Source: Thalassocella blandensis
GTDB taxonomy: Bacteria > Pseudomonadota > Gammaproteobacteria > Pseudomonadales > Cellvibrionaceae
Direction of reading: 5' to 3'
NCBI GenBank assembly: GCA_945882995.1
Contig: CAMCXE010000004.1
Span: 1 to 48,237, forward strand
DNA: 48,237 bases
The notes below the pieces were generated by a model that saw only the letters and a program-made list of their open reading frames with translations, did no database searches and was not told where the DNA came from. Positions within the stretch are counted from its first letter, which is position 1; the number at the start of each line of letters is the position of its first letter. This document shows positions 27,441 through 36,632 of the stretch, one piece after another. The translations under genes were made by a program, and so were the position numbers.

Positions 27441-28139
27441 GTCAAAAGAGCGGCCCCCATAAAAGGGGCTGCTCTCTCACTCAAAAAAAATCTCTTGCAA
27501 ATTTACATGCGCGCAGGCGAAGCCCCGCAACCTCATCTACACTCACCTTGCGCTCAGAATTTAACCGATCAACTAGTCACTGCAGAGTATTTCCACACCG
27601 CGTCATGACACTGGTTAATAATCAAATGGATCGAATCGAGCTTATTAAAGAGCAGGCTTGGTGGCAGCCACAGTCGGCCGCTACCATTTTCAACACTAAA
27701 GCTGGGCAAGTTTGTCACTAAAACCAACCCGGTTATTGCAAAGCAGCAATTTCCAATCAGTAAAGAAACGCAAATATTCGCACCAACTGCTGTCTATTTT
27801 TTGTGCAGAACTTTAAAAATAACCTCAAAAACCCGTGCAAATTAAATGAAAATAAGACTTTTCTTGAACAAACTCAGACGCTACAATGCCGGCGCTGCGC
27901 TGAACAGGCGGAATTTCCGGCTTTGTCATCAAACAATAAAATTCTCAGCAGCAGCACTATTTCAACTGGCAATTCGCAGGCGAATAGAATAGTAAGTATC
28001 CAACCGCTTCGACAAACTCAGTTAAAAAATTCGACAACACAAACTCAAGGCTTAACGTGTAGCCCCACCTTGGTATCCCTCAGGTTGGTTCGTGTTAAAT
28101 TTCAGGCAAATCTTGATTTATAAGGTGGCGACTTAGGTT
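27441..28139. other. Intergenic region between GH94 gene and tonB cluster
   Basis: 699 bases. A GC-rich hairpin at 27447-27475 follows the GH94 stop. The rest is AT-rich and contains no convincing gene; a 106-codon frame at 27803-28123 is Asn/Gln/Ser-rich, lacks a good ribosome binding site and looks spurious. The promoter of the tonB cluster is probably here, but I could not mark boxes. Confidence 0.6.
27447..27475 (+). terminator. Hairpin after the GH94 gene
   Basis: AGAGCGGCCCC and GGGGCTGCTCT form an 11-bp stem with one mismatch, seven bases after the stop codon. There is no T-run on the plus strand, so it may end transcription weakly or protect the 3' end. Confidence 0.45.
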
Positions 28140-28754
28140 ATGTCATATCACGCAAAGAAGAGCTTTGCTCAGCGATTTTCCGGATTATTTTTTGTAATAG
28201 GGCTGCACTTAGTAGTGCTCACTGGCTTGATCATGGGCCTAAAGCCCAAAGGCGAAATGGAAATAATTGAAAATGTTAAGGTAGAAACAAAAGAAGACAT
28301 ACAGACGGAGGCAGAAGCTCCCCCGCCACCACCGCCGGATTTCGTGCCGCCACCACCGCCTACAGCATCGTTGCCGGATTTTAATGTTGCCGATGCCCCT
28401 GTTGCGCCGGTTAACTCCATTAGGACCGAAGCACCTAAAGCAGCGCCCCCTCCTCCCTCCGTCAAGACCGCCGCAGGGTTGCCGCCGGGCATGAAGGGCA
28501 TCACAAAACCGAACTACCCTTCTGAATCCTTAAAATTAGGCGAAGAGGGATCAGTACTCATAGCGGTTTTGGTGGGCACCAACGGGAAAGTAGAAGATTC
28601 CAAAATCGAGCGTTCAAGCGGGTTTGAGCGATTGGATCAAGCGGTCCTCAAAGAGTCTAAACGATGGAAAAACTTTATACCGTGTAAGGATGGCGAGACC
28701 CTAGGGACTTGTTGGGTATCATTTAAAATGACAATGAAAGTTAAAGAACAGTAG
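28140..28754 (+). CDS. tonB: TonB energy-transducer protein
   Basis: 204 residues. An N-terminal transmembrane anchor (about 15-35) is followed by an acidic/proline-rich spacer with PPPPPPDFVPPPPP (about 62-80) that would span the periplasm. The C-terminal TonB domain (about 118-204) has YPSESLKLGEEGSVLIAVLV, a conserved core, and an unusual Cys pair (PCKDGETLGTCW). TonB carries energy from the ExbB-ExbD motor to outer-membrane receptors. First gene of a five-gene cluster on this strand. No receptor gene is within the window, so the transported substrate is unknown. Confidence 0.92.
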   Translation: MSYHAKKSFAQRFSGLFFVIGLHLVVLTGLIMGLKPKGEMEIIENVKVETKEDIQTEAEAPPPPPPDFVPPPPPTASLPDFNVADAPVAPVNSIRTEAPKAAPPPPSVKTAAGLPPGMKGITKPNYPSESLKLGEEGSVLIAVLVGTNGKVEDSKIERSSGFERLDQAVLKESKRWKNFIPCKDGETLGTCWVSFKMTMKVKEQ

Positions 28755-28845
28755 ATCGCGCAATTTCTTAACATGGCTGGCCCTATGGGTCGGCTTGAGC
28801 AAACACCAAATCCATAGGCCTTTCTGTTAATTGTAGGATTTTCAA

Positions 28846-29733
28846 ATGATTAATAAACTTACCTCCACCCTAGTGTTACAAGTGGCATTAGCTTTAGGGG
28901 GCCAGCTGGCTCTCAGCACTTATGCTTTCGCCGAAGAAATGGCGCCTGCGCCGACCGCAGTCGCCGATCCGGCAACTGCCCCTGCTGAGCCGGTGGCTGC
29001 CGACCCTGCAGCTGCGGCGCCAGCCACTAGCGCGGTTGATGCCGCCGAAGCCGAAACCGCCAGTGAAGCCCATGAATACGGCCTAGGAGCGCTCTGGAAG
29101 CAAGGCGACATTATTGCCCGCGGCAACCTGATAATTATGGTCATCATGTCAGCCTTCACTTGGTACATTCTGGCTACCAAACTATGGCAACAACAAACGG
29201 TTTACGGCCAACACAAAGCCTCGCGCCGTTTGTGGGAAGCTAAAAGCCTACCCGAAGGCATTAACAGCCTCGAAGCCAACAGCGCCTTCCGCATGATTGC
29301 CGAAGACGCCACCGCCGCCTACAAACAATACGAAGCGCGCCAGGGCGAAAAAATTCACCTGGGTGAATGGGTGCACATGTCAATTACGCGCGCTGTTGCC
29401 AGCGTTAACTCCGACTTGCAAAACGGCATGGCGTTTTTGGCCACGGTGGGTTCGGTTTCGCCTTTCGTTGGATTGTTCGGTACCGTGTGGGGTATTTACC
29501 ACGCCCTTATCGCCATCGCCGTGTCCGGTCAAGCCAGCATCGACAAAATAGCCGGCCCTTTGGGTGAAGCCCTCATCATGACCGCCATCGGTCTGGCCGT
29601 AGCCGTTCCCGCGGTACTTGGCTACAACTGGATGACGCGCCGCAACAAAGTGGCCTCCGAGCAATTGAATTCATTCGGTTCAGACCTGCACGCCTACCTA
29701 TCAATGGGTGTACGCGGCGGCAAAAAAGACTAA
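28846..29733 (+). CDS. exbB: ExbB/MotA/TolQ proton channel with cleavable-looking N-terminal extension
   Basis: 295 residues, AGGA seven to eight bases before the ATG. Unlike short ExbB, it begins with a signal-peptide-like segment (about 1-30, ending TYAFAEE) and an Ala/Pro-rich stretch (about 30-75). Three transmembrane segments follow (near 95-115, 200-220 and 240-265). The core motif SVSPFVGLFGTVWGIYHALI and the final GEALIMTAIGLAVAVPAVLGYNWMTRR in the third helix region identify the ExbB family. It forms the pentameric inner-membrane channel that powers TonB. It is followed by a terminator-like stem and then two exbD genes. Confidence 0.93.
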   Translation: MINKLTSTLVLQVALALGGQLALSTYAFAEEMAPAPTAVADPATAPAEPVAADPAAAAPATSAVDAAEAETASEAHEYGLGALWKQGDIIARGNLIIMVIMSAFTWYILATKLWQQQTVYGQHKASRRLWEAKSLPEGINSLEANSAFRMIAEDATAAYKQYEARQGEKIHLGEWVHMSITRAVASVNSDLQNGMAFLATVGSVSPFVGLFGTVWGIYHALIAIAVSGQASIDKIAGPLGEALIMTAIGLAVAVPAVLGYNWMTRRNKVASEQLNSFGSDLHAYLSMGVRGGKKD

Positions 29734-29741
29734 TTGAAAGC

Positions 29742-29772
29742 ACAAGGCGCAGCACCGGCAGCGCCTTGTTTT
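29742..29772 (+). terminator. Terminator-like stem between exbB and exbD
   Basis: ACAAGGCGC and GCGCCTTGT pair as a perfect 9-bp stem with a ten-base loop, then TTTT. It begins eight bases after the exbB stop. It could reduce exbD transcripts relative to exbB, matching the higher ExbB stoichiometry in the motor. Confidence 0.6.
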
Positions 29773-29799
29773 CCCTGACACAACCCGAGGTAGACCTCA

Positions 29800-30213
29800 A
29801 TGTCAATGAATGTTGGCGGCAGTGATGACGAGTTCAACTCGACCATCAACACCACCCCGCTCGTAGATGTTATGTTAGTACTGCTGATCATCTTTTTGAT
29901 CACGGTGCCCGTGGCAGCTAAAATCGTGAAAGTCGACTTGCCCAACGTAACCAACAAAGCACTGCAAACCAAACCCGAAAACATCGTGATTACCGTGGAT
30001 GCCGAAGGCAAGGTTTATTGGAACCAAATTTTGGTTCCCGATAAAGCTCAACTTCTGCAAAGACTTGCCAAAACAGGGGCCATAAAACCTCAGCCAGAAG
30101 TGCACGTGCGCGGCGACTTGAATACACGTTATGAACACGTTGGCCGTGTTGTGAATTACTGCCAAAAAGCTGGAATAGTCAAGGTTGGCTTTATCACCTT
30201 GCCGGTTCGATAA
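29800..30213 (+). CDS. exbD: ExbD biopolymer transport protein, first copy
   Basis: 137 residues, GAGGT upstream. One N-terminal transmembrane helix (about 22-42) with the conserved aspartate just at its start (NTTPLVDVMLVLLIIFLITV), followed by a periplasmic domain (VDAEGKVYWNQ). ExbD sits inside the ExbB pentamer and its aspartate carries the proton relay. It differs considerably from the second copy 30 bases downstream, so they are not a recent duplication. Confidence 0.94.
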   Translation: MSMNVGGSDDEFNSTINTTPLVDVMLVLLIIFLITVPVAAKIVKVDLPNVTNKALQTKPENIVITVDAEGKVYWNQILVPDKAQLLQRLAKTGAIKPQPEVHVRGDLNTRYEHVGRVVNYCQKAGIVKVGFITLPVR

Positions 30214-30243
30214 TCGTTAAAACGTTTTTAATTAGGTGACTCC

Positions 30244-30660
30244 ATGTCAATGAACGTAAGTCAAGGTGGTGAAGATGAAGTGATGGTGGACATTAACACC
30301 ACCCCACTCATTGACGTATTACTTGTACTCATCATCATGTTAATCCTTAGCATACCCGTGCAAACACACGCAGTAAAAATGGATATGCCCGTGGGCTCCC
30401 CACCGCCAAAAGAAATTGAGCCGGAAAAAGTCGACATATTTGTGGATTTTGACGGATCGGTTAAGTGGAACGGCAACGAAATCAACGGCGACCAGTTGCG
30501 CTCTTACCTAAAACAGGCCGCTACCGCGAATCCAAAGCCGGAACTGCATTTACGCCCCCATAAACTGGCAAAATATGACATGGTGGCAAAGATTCTGGCG
30601 ACCTCTCAACGGTTAGGGGTTGTTACCATTGGGATTGTCGGTAACGATCAGTTCGATTAA
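30244..30660 (+). CDS. exbD: ExbD biopolymer transport protein, second copy
   Basis: 138 residues. Same plan as the first copy: one transmembrane helix with NTTPLIDVLLVLIIMLILSI and a periplasmic domain (VDFDGSVKWNGNEINGDQLR). GGTGAC lies shortly before the ATG. Two different ExbD proteins with one ExbB suggest a heteromeric ExbD dimer or a partner for an extra motor role, as is often seen in TonB clusters of marine gammaproteobacteria. Confidence 0.93.
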   Translation: MSMNVSQGGEDEVMVDINTTPLIDVLLVLIIMLILSIPVQTHAVKMDMPVGSPPPKEIEPEKVDIFVDFDGSVKWNGNEINGDQLRSYLKQAATANPKPELHLRPHKLAKYDMVAKILATSQRLGVVTIGIVGNDQFD

Positions 30661-30685
30661 TTAACAATTTGAAGAGTAGTTTTCT

Positions 30686-31927
30686 ATGCGCGTTTCTTTA
30701 GCTGTTCGCAAATCTTTACAGAGTTCATTAATAGCCTTTGCCTCCGCCTCCTGCCTATTATTGGCTGCGCCGCAAGCCGTTTATGCCAAGGAAAAATCAG
30801 AAATTTCTAACAAAGTCGGCAAACCTTTGAAAGAAGCCCAACAGCTGATTACTAGTAAAAACTTTAAAGACGCTTTAGCCAAAGTGAAAGAAGTTGATGC
30901 AATGCCAGGCAAAAACGCGGCCGAAGAACAAATCGTCAACGACATGTACGCGGTGATTTACTCACAGACCAAAGACTTCCCAAGTCTGTTGGCGCATTAC
31001 GAAACCATGATGAATAAAAATCAGTTTGCGCCAGATGTTAAAAAAACGCGCATCAAGGAAATGTCTCAGGGTTATCTATACATTAAAAACTACCCTAAAG
31101 CCCTGACCTACTCGGAAATGTACCTGAAGGAAGTTGGGCCAGACGCCGCTATCTCCATGCAGATCGCGCAAATTTACATGGTACAAAAAGATAATGCGAA
31201 AGCCGCAGACTACGCCGGAAAACACATAAAAGCAGCGGCGGCGGCCGGCAAGCCGGCCTCAGAAGATTGGTATAAGGTATGGAAAAGCGCGATCCATCAA
31301 CAAAATAAAATTCCCGAATACACCGACGCGCTAGAGCAAACACTGGCTGCCTATCCAACGGCTGATTATTGGGCAGAGATGATCAATTACGTCAACAAGG
31401 AAAGCACGTTCAACGATCGGCAGAGCCTGATACAGATGCGTCTGATTGACGCGGCTGGTTTGGCGACGGAAAAAACCTACATCGCCATGGCAGAGTTATC
31501 CCTTGCTGCCGCTAACCCTGGAGACGCCAAAGCCGCCTTAGAAAAAGGTATGGCCAAAGGTCTAATCAAAGGCGAGCGCGAGAAAAAATTGTTAGCCAAA
31601 GCCACCGCAGATGCCGCTGGCGAAGTAGCCCTTTTGGCCTCCATTGAGAAACAAGCCGCAGCAGCAGCCAACGGTGAGGCCCTCGTTAAGGTGGGTGAAG
31701 GTTATCTGGGTCAAAGCCAATTCGACAAGGCGATTGAACTGATTAGCAAAGGCTTAACCAAAGGCGGTGTGAGCTTTAAAGATGAAGCCACCCTAAATTT
31801 GGGTATTGCTTATCTGGGCGCCAAAAAGCAAGCTGATGCGATCAAAGCCTTCAAATCAGTGCCCGCAAGCTCAAAAGTCGCCAGATTGTCGCGCCTTTGG
31901 GCTATTCAATCTGCAAAAACTAAGTAA
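30686..31927 (+). CDS. Periplasmic TPR protein of the tonB cluster
   Basis: 413 residues. Signal peptide about 1-35 (cleavage near VYA-KEK). The rest is almost wholly alpha-helical, Ala/Lys-rich, with tetratricopeptide-like pairs, for example GYLYIKNYPKALTYSEMYLK, IYMVQKDNAKAADYAGKHIK and GEGYLGQSQFDKAIELISKG. It lies 25 bases after the second exbD and before a strong terminator, so it closes the operon. TPR proteins of this kind accompany TonB/ExbB/ExbD sets in several gammaproteobacteria and are thought to aid energy coupling; its exact role here is inferred. Confidence 0.87.
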   Translation: MRVSLAVRKSLQSSLIAFASASCLLLAAPQAVYAKEKSEISNKVGKPLKEAQQLITSKNFKDALAKVKEVDAMPGKNAAEEQIVNDMYAVIYSQTKDFPSLLAHYETMMNKNQFAPDVKKTRIKEMSQGYLYIKNYPKALTYSEMYLKEVGPDAAISMQIAQIYMVQKDNAKAADYAGKHIKAAAAAGKPASEDWYKVWKSAIHQQNKIPEYTDALEQTLAAYPTADYWAEMINYVNKESTFNDRQSLIQMRLIDAAGLATEKTYIAMAELSLAAANPGDAKAALEKGMAKGLIKGEREKKLLAKATADAAGEVALLASIEKQAAAAANGEALVKVGEGYLGQSQFDKAIELISKGLTKGGVSFKDEATLNLGIAYLGAKKQADAIKAFKSVPASSKVARLSRLWAIQSAKTK

Positions 31928-31937
31928 TTCAGTCCGG

Positions 31938-31974
31938 AAGCCGCTGGCTAGCGTGTTTAGCCAGCGGCTTTTTT
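31938..31974 (+). terminator. Strong intrinsic terminator of the tonB cluster
   Basis: A perfect 13-bp stem (AAGCCGCTGGCTA / TAGCCAGCGGCTT) with a seven-base loop and a T-run, eleven bases after the TPR gene. Confidence 0.93.
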
Positions 31975-32030
31975 ATGCATGAATCTATCACCACCCTCCC
32001 CTCTCTTAAACACCCAACTAGGGTGCTCCC

Positions 32031-32354
32031 GTGACTAGCAACTCCAGACTCGTCTACTCTACCGAACAGGGCAGAATCAAAAACCAATCGCAAGAACCAC
32101 CAGTACCTGTGTCTGACGGGAATGTACGCATTTTCCGTGAGACCAAGGGTCGCGGCGGCAAGAGTGTGTCGGTGATTAAAGGACTGGGATTGTCTTTGCC
32201 CGAAACGACTCAAATGGCTAAAGAGCTGAAACAGCTTTGTGGCACCGGTGGGACACAAAAGGATTTCGACATAGAAATCCAAGGTGATCACCGTGAGAAA
32301 ATCAAAATATTTCTGGAAAAAAAAGGCTTTAAGGTCAAGCTGGCGGGGGGGTAA
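32031..32354 (+). CDS. yciH: SUI1/eIF1-family translation factor YciH
   Basis: 107 residues with a GTG start. The C-terminal two thirds is the SUI1 fold: [20 protein letters not shown], then [20 protein letters not shown] and [20 protein letters not shown]. The family resembles eukaryotic eIF1 and in bacteria can influence initiation fidelity, but is not essential. It stands alone after the tonB cluster terminator. The N-terminal 30 residues ([12 protein letters not shown]) also match YciH. Confidence 0.93.
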   Translation: MTSNSRLVYSTEQGRIKNQSQEPPVPVSDGNVRIFRETKGRGGKSVSVIKGLGLSLPETTQMAKELKQLCGTGGTQKDFDIEIQGDHREKIKIFLEKKGFKVKLAGG

Positions 32355-32763
32355 TCAACAGGACGCCCTTCGCAGACAGGGCTAAAGCCCAAACCCCGAA
32401 ACCCCAAACAACTTATGGGCGCCTCTCACCAAGCATTGGATCCCAAATTTAACCTGGAAACCTTGCTTGGCCGCCAAAAAGCGGGGTAATCCATTGGTGC
32501 GATTGGTGAAAGTTAAAATTGACGGGCCCCGAGTTGGTTGTTCGCCATTTTAGCTTTTGCTTGACGCTGCCCCTGGGTTGGACAGACGCTGGCGATCCAA
32601 CTGAGGTTTCTAACCCAGAGCTTGCCGTGAACAAAACGTCCACTGCTCACAATCTCTTCTAGCCAACCACACAACCAGATAGCTCTTAGGTCTTGGAACG
32701 TCCACCACGCACACCCAAATAACCTTGTCTAGCCACCTCCAATGGGTGCTACAGGGAATTAGC
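32355..32763. other. Gene-free region holding palindromic repeat copy 3
   Basis: 409 bases between yciH and the sensor pseudogene. Apart from the repeat at 32449-32625 I see no gene, RNA or terminator. Confidence 0.6.
32449..32625 (+). repeat. Dispersed palindromic repeat, copy 3
   Basis: Same orientation and order of blocks as 12069-12237: CCGCCAAAAAGC, GGTAATCCATTGGTGCGAT, GAAAGTTAAAATTGACGGGC, GAGTTGGTTGTTCGCC and CCAACTGAGGTTTCTA. The terminal repeats are more diverged (AACCTGGAAACCTTG on the left). It lies in a decayed region. Confidence 0.8.
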
Positions 32764-33737
32764 CTAGGGCTGAGGTGGCGTTGGCCGACGAGCCTGAGCC
32801 ACTGCTCTTCTAGCCTTATCTACAATGGCTTCCGCGGCCGAACGCGCCTCGCGCATCTTTTGAATGGCTAACTGTGTGCTAATTTTCAATCGGCCCAGAG
32901 CCGACGTCAGTTGATCGACTTCATTGCTTGTATCGGCGTCTAAGGTATCCACCCCACGGAGATACCGTGCGCTGCGGCCGTGAGGAATCGAATGGGTTTG
33001 ATGATGGTGATTTTCACGAAGACCAGCGCGACTACAATGGATGCCAACACCAACCCTAATTCCACAGGGCCAATGAATCGTAGAATGCTTTCTGTCAACG
33101 ATGCCCTAGGAATGGTCACGCTGATAACGCCGGCCACCTCGCCCTCCTTGAAACCAAACCCATTCTTATCGCCATAGCGCGCAATAACATCAGCTGGCGC
33201 TTTTTCCGGCTCCCCGTGCCAACTAATGCAGGAAGCCTTGTGATAAACCGCCTACGCGTAACGAAAATTGCCCTCAGAAAATTCTGAGAACTCCTTTAGA
33301 TTTTCGCTCCGAATGGCCTTCAAGGCTCGCGTTTCAAAAGCGTCCGGCGCGTTTATTGGGTTCATCACGTTGTGTGAAGTCATGCGAAATTTGGCCGGCG
33401 ATGGAGATTGCATAACCGCTTCAAAAAACTCGCGTTGAGCCAGCGCCGGATTTTTAGAGAAAAAGTGCACCACCTTCTGCTCTGGACCCTTAAGGTTGAC
33501 CAACTCCTCCTCACCCAGATAGCTGGTGGAAGAGTCGGCTTTCACCCAAACCCGTCCATTACTCGCCACCCAGGCGCCAAACGCCTCCACGTTGCCCACA
33601 ACCGTCTGTGCCTGAGCCTTTAGCTCATGAGTGTAAACATTGGTGAGCAGCAGATAAAAAGCAGCGCCATTCAAGCCCAACACCAATGCCAACAACAACG
33701 AGAATTTTGCGCTTATGGACGCGCGTTTTTTGGACAT
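32764..33737 (-). pseudogene. Broken Tll0287-like (DUF3365) and HAMP sensor protein
   Basis: Read on the minus strand, one ancestral protein can be followed through two lesions. Residues 1-161 (from ATG 33737) hold a transmembrane helix and the start of a Tll0287-like haem-sensing domain. An in-frame TAG at 33252-33254 interrupts it; the same frame continues with ASCISWHGEPEKAPADVIAR, where the haem motif SCxxCHG has become SCISWHG (Trp codon at 33219-33221). A second transmembrane helix (GPVELGLVLASIVVALVFVK) and a HAMP domain follow. At the G-run 32952-32955 the frame is lost by one base and resumes with VDTLDADTSNEVDQL to the end at 32764. Sequencing error could explain one lesion but hardly all three. 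Confidence 0.85.
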
Positions 33738-33988
33738 GACAAGAACCTAATAATTTGGGAGAAAGCTTAAGATCTGTTGAGGGGTCAACCGGACAAGCCG
33801 TTGAATGACGGTCTCTATAGCCGAAAAAAGGCCAAACCCGTCCGAAGGCGTAATTTACGCCAGACGCCCCCAAATACCTAAATAAAAATAAGCTTACCCA
33901 ACACACGCCACCCACGGGTGTGGTGCTGGGCTTACACGTAGCCATGATGTAAATCAGAACCGATAGGTACAGGCCTGAGGAAAGAACC

Positions 33989-34261
33989 TCACACCGCGGC
34001 GAGGAATCCTGTTTGCAAGCCCATCAACACCGAGTTGGCGCGGGTCATGAACAGTTTTCTGCGGTTGGAATCATCGATATTCGCAGCCAAAATCTCCGCG
34101 TAATAGCGCATATCCGAAGGCCGCGTCCGGCCAGACGTCTGCCATTTTCTATAGGCCTCTAATGACAGCTCAGCCGCTATAGGGCCAGCAAACTCCAGCA
34201 ACAACTTATCCAAATGTACCAAACCTCTCTTAACCACGGGTAACAGAGTTTTCTCTAACAT
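33989..34261 (-). CDS. Small protein of unknown function
   Basis: 90 residues. GAGGG lies about eight bases before the ATG, which supports a real gene. It is predicted to be mostly helical, with no signal peptide: LVHLDKLLLEFAGPIAAELS and RYYAEILAANIDDSNRRKLF are the most distinctive stretches. I do not recognise the family. It lies between clpX and a sensor pseudogene on the same strand and might be a remnant or a small partner of the broken sensor. Confidence 0.55.
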   Translation of the reverse strand: MLEKTLLPVVKRGLVHLDKLLLEFAGPIAAELSLEAYRKWQTSGRTRPSDMRYYAEILAANIDDSNRRKLFMTRANSVLMGLQTGFLAAV

Positions 34262-34532
34262 TGATATGCCCTCAACATTGCATGTCTTATTCAGGCCTTA
34301 GGGCGCCTGTAGTCCGACAATGCAAAGCATTAATTAAGATACCAGCTAGCGCTCAAAGCTTGGGCGCTCACTATTTTTAGAATCAGCCCTACACACTCGA
34401 ATATAGAAACTTAATGGCCTATGTCAATCATGGATAAACGGCAATGTGCGGTGGCTTGCATTTTTGAGGCTAAAAGCTCATGTATTAGCCGCCAGCACCG
34501 CTGTACAGGCCGCAGGCAACCGCCCGCTGCAG
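34262..34532. other. Gene-free stretch upstream of the small unknown gene
   Basis: About 270 bases (320 including the clpX terminator). It contains no convincing coding region. Presumably it includes the promoter of the minus-strand gene ending at 33989. Confidence 0.45.
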
Positions 34533-34570
34533 CGCAACAAAAAAGGCCCCTTGGGGCCTTTTTTGTTGCG
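34533..34570. terminator. Bidirectional intrinsic terminator after clpX
   Basis: A perfect 18-bp inverted repeat with a two-base gap: CGCAACAAAAAAGGCCCC and its complement. On either strand a GC stem is followed by a T6 run. It lies 12 bases after the clpX stop codon and closes the clp operon. Confidence 0.93.
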
Positions 34571-34581
34571 TTTTCTGGTCA

Positions 34582-35871
34582 CTATTCGCCCCCAGAGGCC
34601 TTGTCGTGGGCGACTCCTTCATACACCAGCAAAGGGACTGAGTCGCCTTTTATAACCGACTCATCAACTACACCTTTGACTACGCCCTTCTCGGAAGGGA
34701 TTTTATACATGGTATCGAGTAACACAGACTCCATGATGGAGCGCAGACCTCGTGCACCCGTCTTGCGCTCCATGGCCTTAACAGCCACCGCCTCAAGGGC
34801 ATCATCTCGAAAATCCACCTCGACCCCTTCCATTTCGAAGAGCTTTTTATATTGCTTGACCAAGGAGTTTTTAGGCTCACTTAAGATGGCAACCAACGCC
34901 GCTTTATCTAATTCCTCCAGTGTTGCCACTACAGGCAAACGCCCTACAAATTCAGGAATTAAACCAAAGCGCACCAAATCGTCTGTTTCTAGCGACTTAA
35001 GTGCTGCGCCAATATTTTTGCCATTATCCTTACTTTTCACTTCAGCCGAGAAGCCGATACCGCCTTTCTCAGAACGCTCGCGAATAATCTTATCCAACCC
35101 GGCAAATGCACCACCGCAGATAAACAAAATATTGGAGGTGTCTACCTGCAAAAATTCTTGCTGAGGGTGCTTACGACCACCTTGTGGGGGGACCGATGCA
35201 ATAGTGCCTTCAATCAACTTTAGGAGCGCCTGCTGCACACCTTCGCCGGAAACATCTCGGGTGATAGAAGGGTTGTCCGATTTTCGCGAAATCTTATCGA
35301 TTTCGTCAATGTAGACGATACCCTGCTGGGCTTTTTCTACATCGTAATCGCATTTTTGTAGCAGTTTCTGAATGATATTTTCGACGTCCTCTCCCACATA
35401 TCCCGCTTCGGTAAGCGTAGTGGCATCGGCGATGGTAAAAGGCACGTTTAACAACCGGGCTAAAGTCTCCGCCAAGAGCGTTTTACCGCTGCCGGTTGGC
35501 CCCACCAGCAAAATATTACTTTTGCCCAGCTCTACATCTTCCTTACCTTTCTTTTTGCCGCCAAAACGCAAGCGCTTGTAATGATTGTAAACAGCCACGG
35601 CAAGAACCTTCTTGGCTGCCGACTGACCAATAACATATTCATCAAGCGTGCTGGAAATTTCTTTAGGGGTAGGCAGTTTGTCGCCAGTGGATTCACTAGT
35701 GCTCTCTTGAACCTCTTCGCGAATGATGTCGTTGCACAAGTCAACACACTCATCACAAATGAAGACCGAAGGACCGGCAATCAACTTGCGCACTTCGTGC
35801 TGACTCTTGCCGCAAAATGAGCAATACAACAGCTTGCCACTGTCATCGCTATTACTATTGTGGTCGGTCAT
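34582..35871 (-). CDS. clpX: ATP-dependent Clp protease ATP-binding subunit ClpX
   Basis: 429 residues. GGAGAGG lies upstream of ATG 35871. An N-terminal C4 zinc-binding domain ([11 protein letters not shown] and [10 protein letters not shown], about 17-45) recognises adaptors. The AAA+ module has Walker A GPTGSGKT, the pore loop GYVGED, Walker [11 protein letters not shown] and the sensor motif [10 protein letters not shown]. The IGF-type loop region for ClpP docking reads RFGLIPEF. It unfolds tagged proteins and feeds them to ClpP. It lies 113 bases downstream of clpP. Unlike the usual clpX-lon order, a terminator follows and no lon gene is present in the window. Confidence 0.98.
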   Translation of the reverse strand: MTDHNSNSDDSGKLLYCSFCGKSQHEVRKLIAGPSVFICDECVDLCNDIIREEVQESTSESTGDKLPTPKEISSTLDEYVIGQSAAKKVLAVAVYNHYKRLRFGGKKKGKEDVELGKSNILLVGPTGSGKTLLAETLARLLNVPFTIADATTLTEAGYVGEDVENIIQKLLQKCDYDVEKAQQGIVYIDEIDKISRKSDNPSITRDVSGEGVQQALLKLIEGTIASVPPQGGRKHPQQEFLQVDTSNILFICGGAFAGLDKIIRERSEKGGIGFSAEVKSKDNGKNIGAALKSLETDDLVRFGLIPEFVGRLPVVATLEELDKAALVAILSEPKNSLVKQYKKLFEMEGVEVDFRDDALEAVAVKAMERKTGARGLRSIMESVLLDTMYKIPSEKGVVKGVVDESVIKGDSVPLLVYEGVAHDKASGGE

Positions 35872-35984
35872 TAAACCTCTCCGCCAATGTTCAAAAACAT
35901 AACCAACACCGGATTCTGAACCTTGAAAGCCCTATCATAAAGTGTCGGCGACTATGGCTTGGGCTATGTTTGCCCATTACCGTT

Positions 35985-36632
35985 TTATTTTTTATCCAGC
36001 TTTATTGCGTCGCGACTTACAAGCACTTCGTCGATGAGCCCATAACGCTTAGATTCTTCAGCGCTCATAAAATTATCGCGTTCAGTATCTCGCCCAATTT
36101 CTTCAACGGTGCGGCCTGAGTGCAGCGCCATTAGGCTATTGAGTCGCTCGCGGATTTTGAGTATTTCTTGCGCTTGAATATGAATATCCGAAGCCTGACC
36201 CTGAGCACCGCCTGAAGGTTGGTGAATCATAGTGCGCGCATTCGCCAACGCAAAGCGCTTGCCCTTAGCGCCGGCATTTAATAAAAATGCCCCCATACTG
36301 CAGGCCTGACCAATACACATGGTGCTCACGTCCGGCTTGATAAATTGCATGGTGTCATAAATGGACATTCCAGCCGTTACCGAGCCTCCGGGAGAATTGA
36401 TATACAGATGGATGTCTTTATCGGGGTTCTCAGCTTCCAAAAACAACAACTGAGCAACGACTAAGTTGGCCATATGATCTTCCACTTGGCCAACCATAAA
36501 AATAACACGTTCTTTTAGCAGCCGAGAATAAATGTCATAGGAGCGTTCACCCCGTGCGGTTTGCTCAATAACCATGGGGACCAGAGCGGCGGTAGGCGAG
36601 CTGACGGATGTGCTAGGGAATTGATTAAACAT
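35985..36632 (-). CDS. clpP: ATP-dependent Clp protease proteolytic subunit ClpP
   Basis: 215 residues from ATG 36632; the frame could extend to a TTG at 36653 but ATG fits the family length. The mature enzyme probably begins near [20 protein letters not shown] after self-processing. The catalytic triad is visible: Ser in [11 protein letters not shown], His in TMIHQPSGG, and an Asp further on ([14 protein letters not shown]). It forms the 14-subunit protease chamber. It is flanked by tig upstream and clpX downstream, the standard order. Confidence 0.97.
   Translation of the reverse strand: MFNQFPSTSVSSPTAALVPMVIEQTARGERSYDIYSRLLKERVIFMVGQVEDHMANLVVAQLLFLEAENPDKDIHLYINSPGGSVTAGMSIYDTMQFIKPDVSTMCIGQACSMGAFLLNAGAKGKRFALANARTMIHQPSGGAQGQASDIHIQAQEILKIRERLNSLMALHSGRTVEEIGRDTERDNFMSAEESKRYGLIDEVLVSRDAIKLDKK

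Noticed and set aside
27803-28123. 106-codon frame before tonB
   Set aside because: Asn/Gln/Ser-rich, in an AT-rich gap, without a ribosome binding site; likely chance.
34421-35164. 247-codon plus-strand frame
   Set aside because: Mostly antisense to clpX and with Ser/Thr-rich shadow composition.
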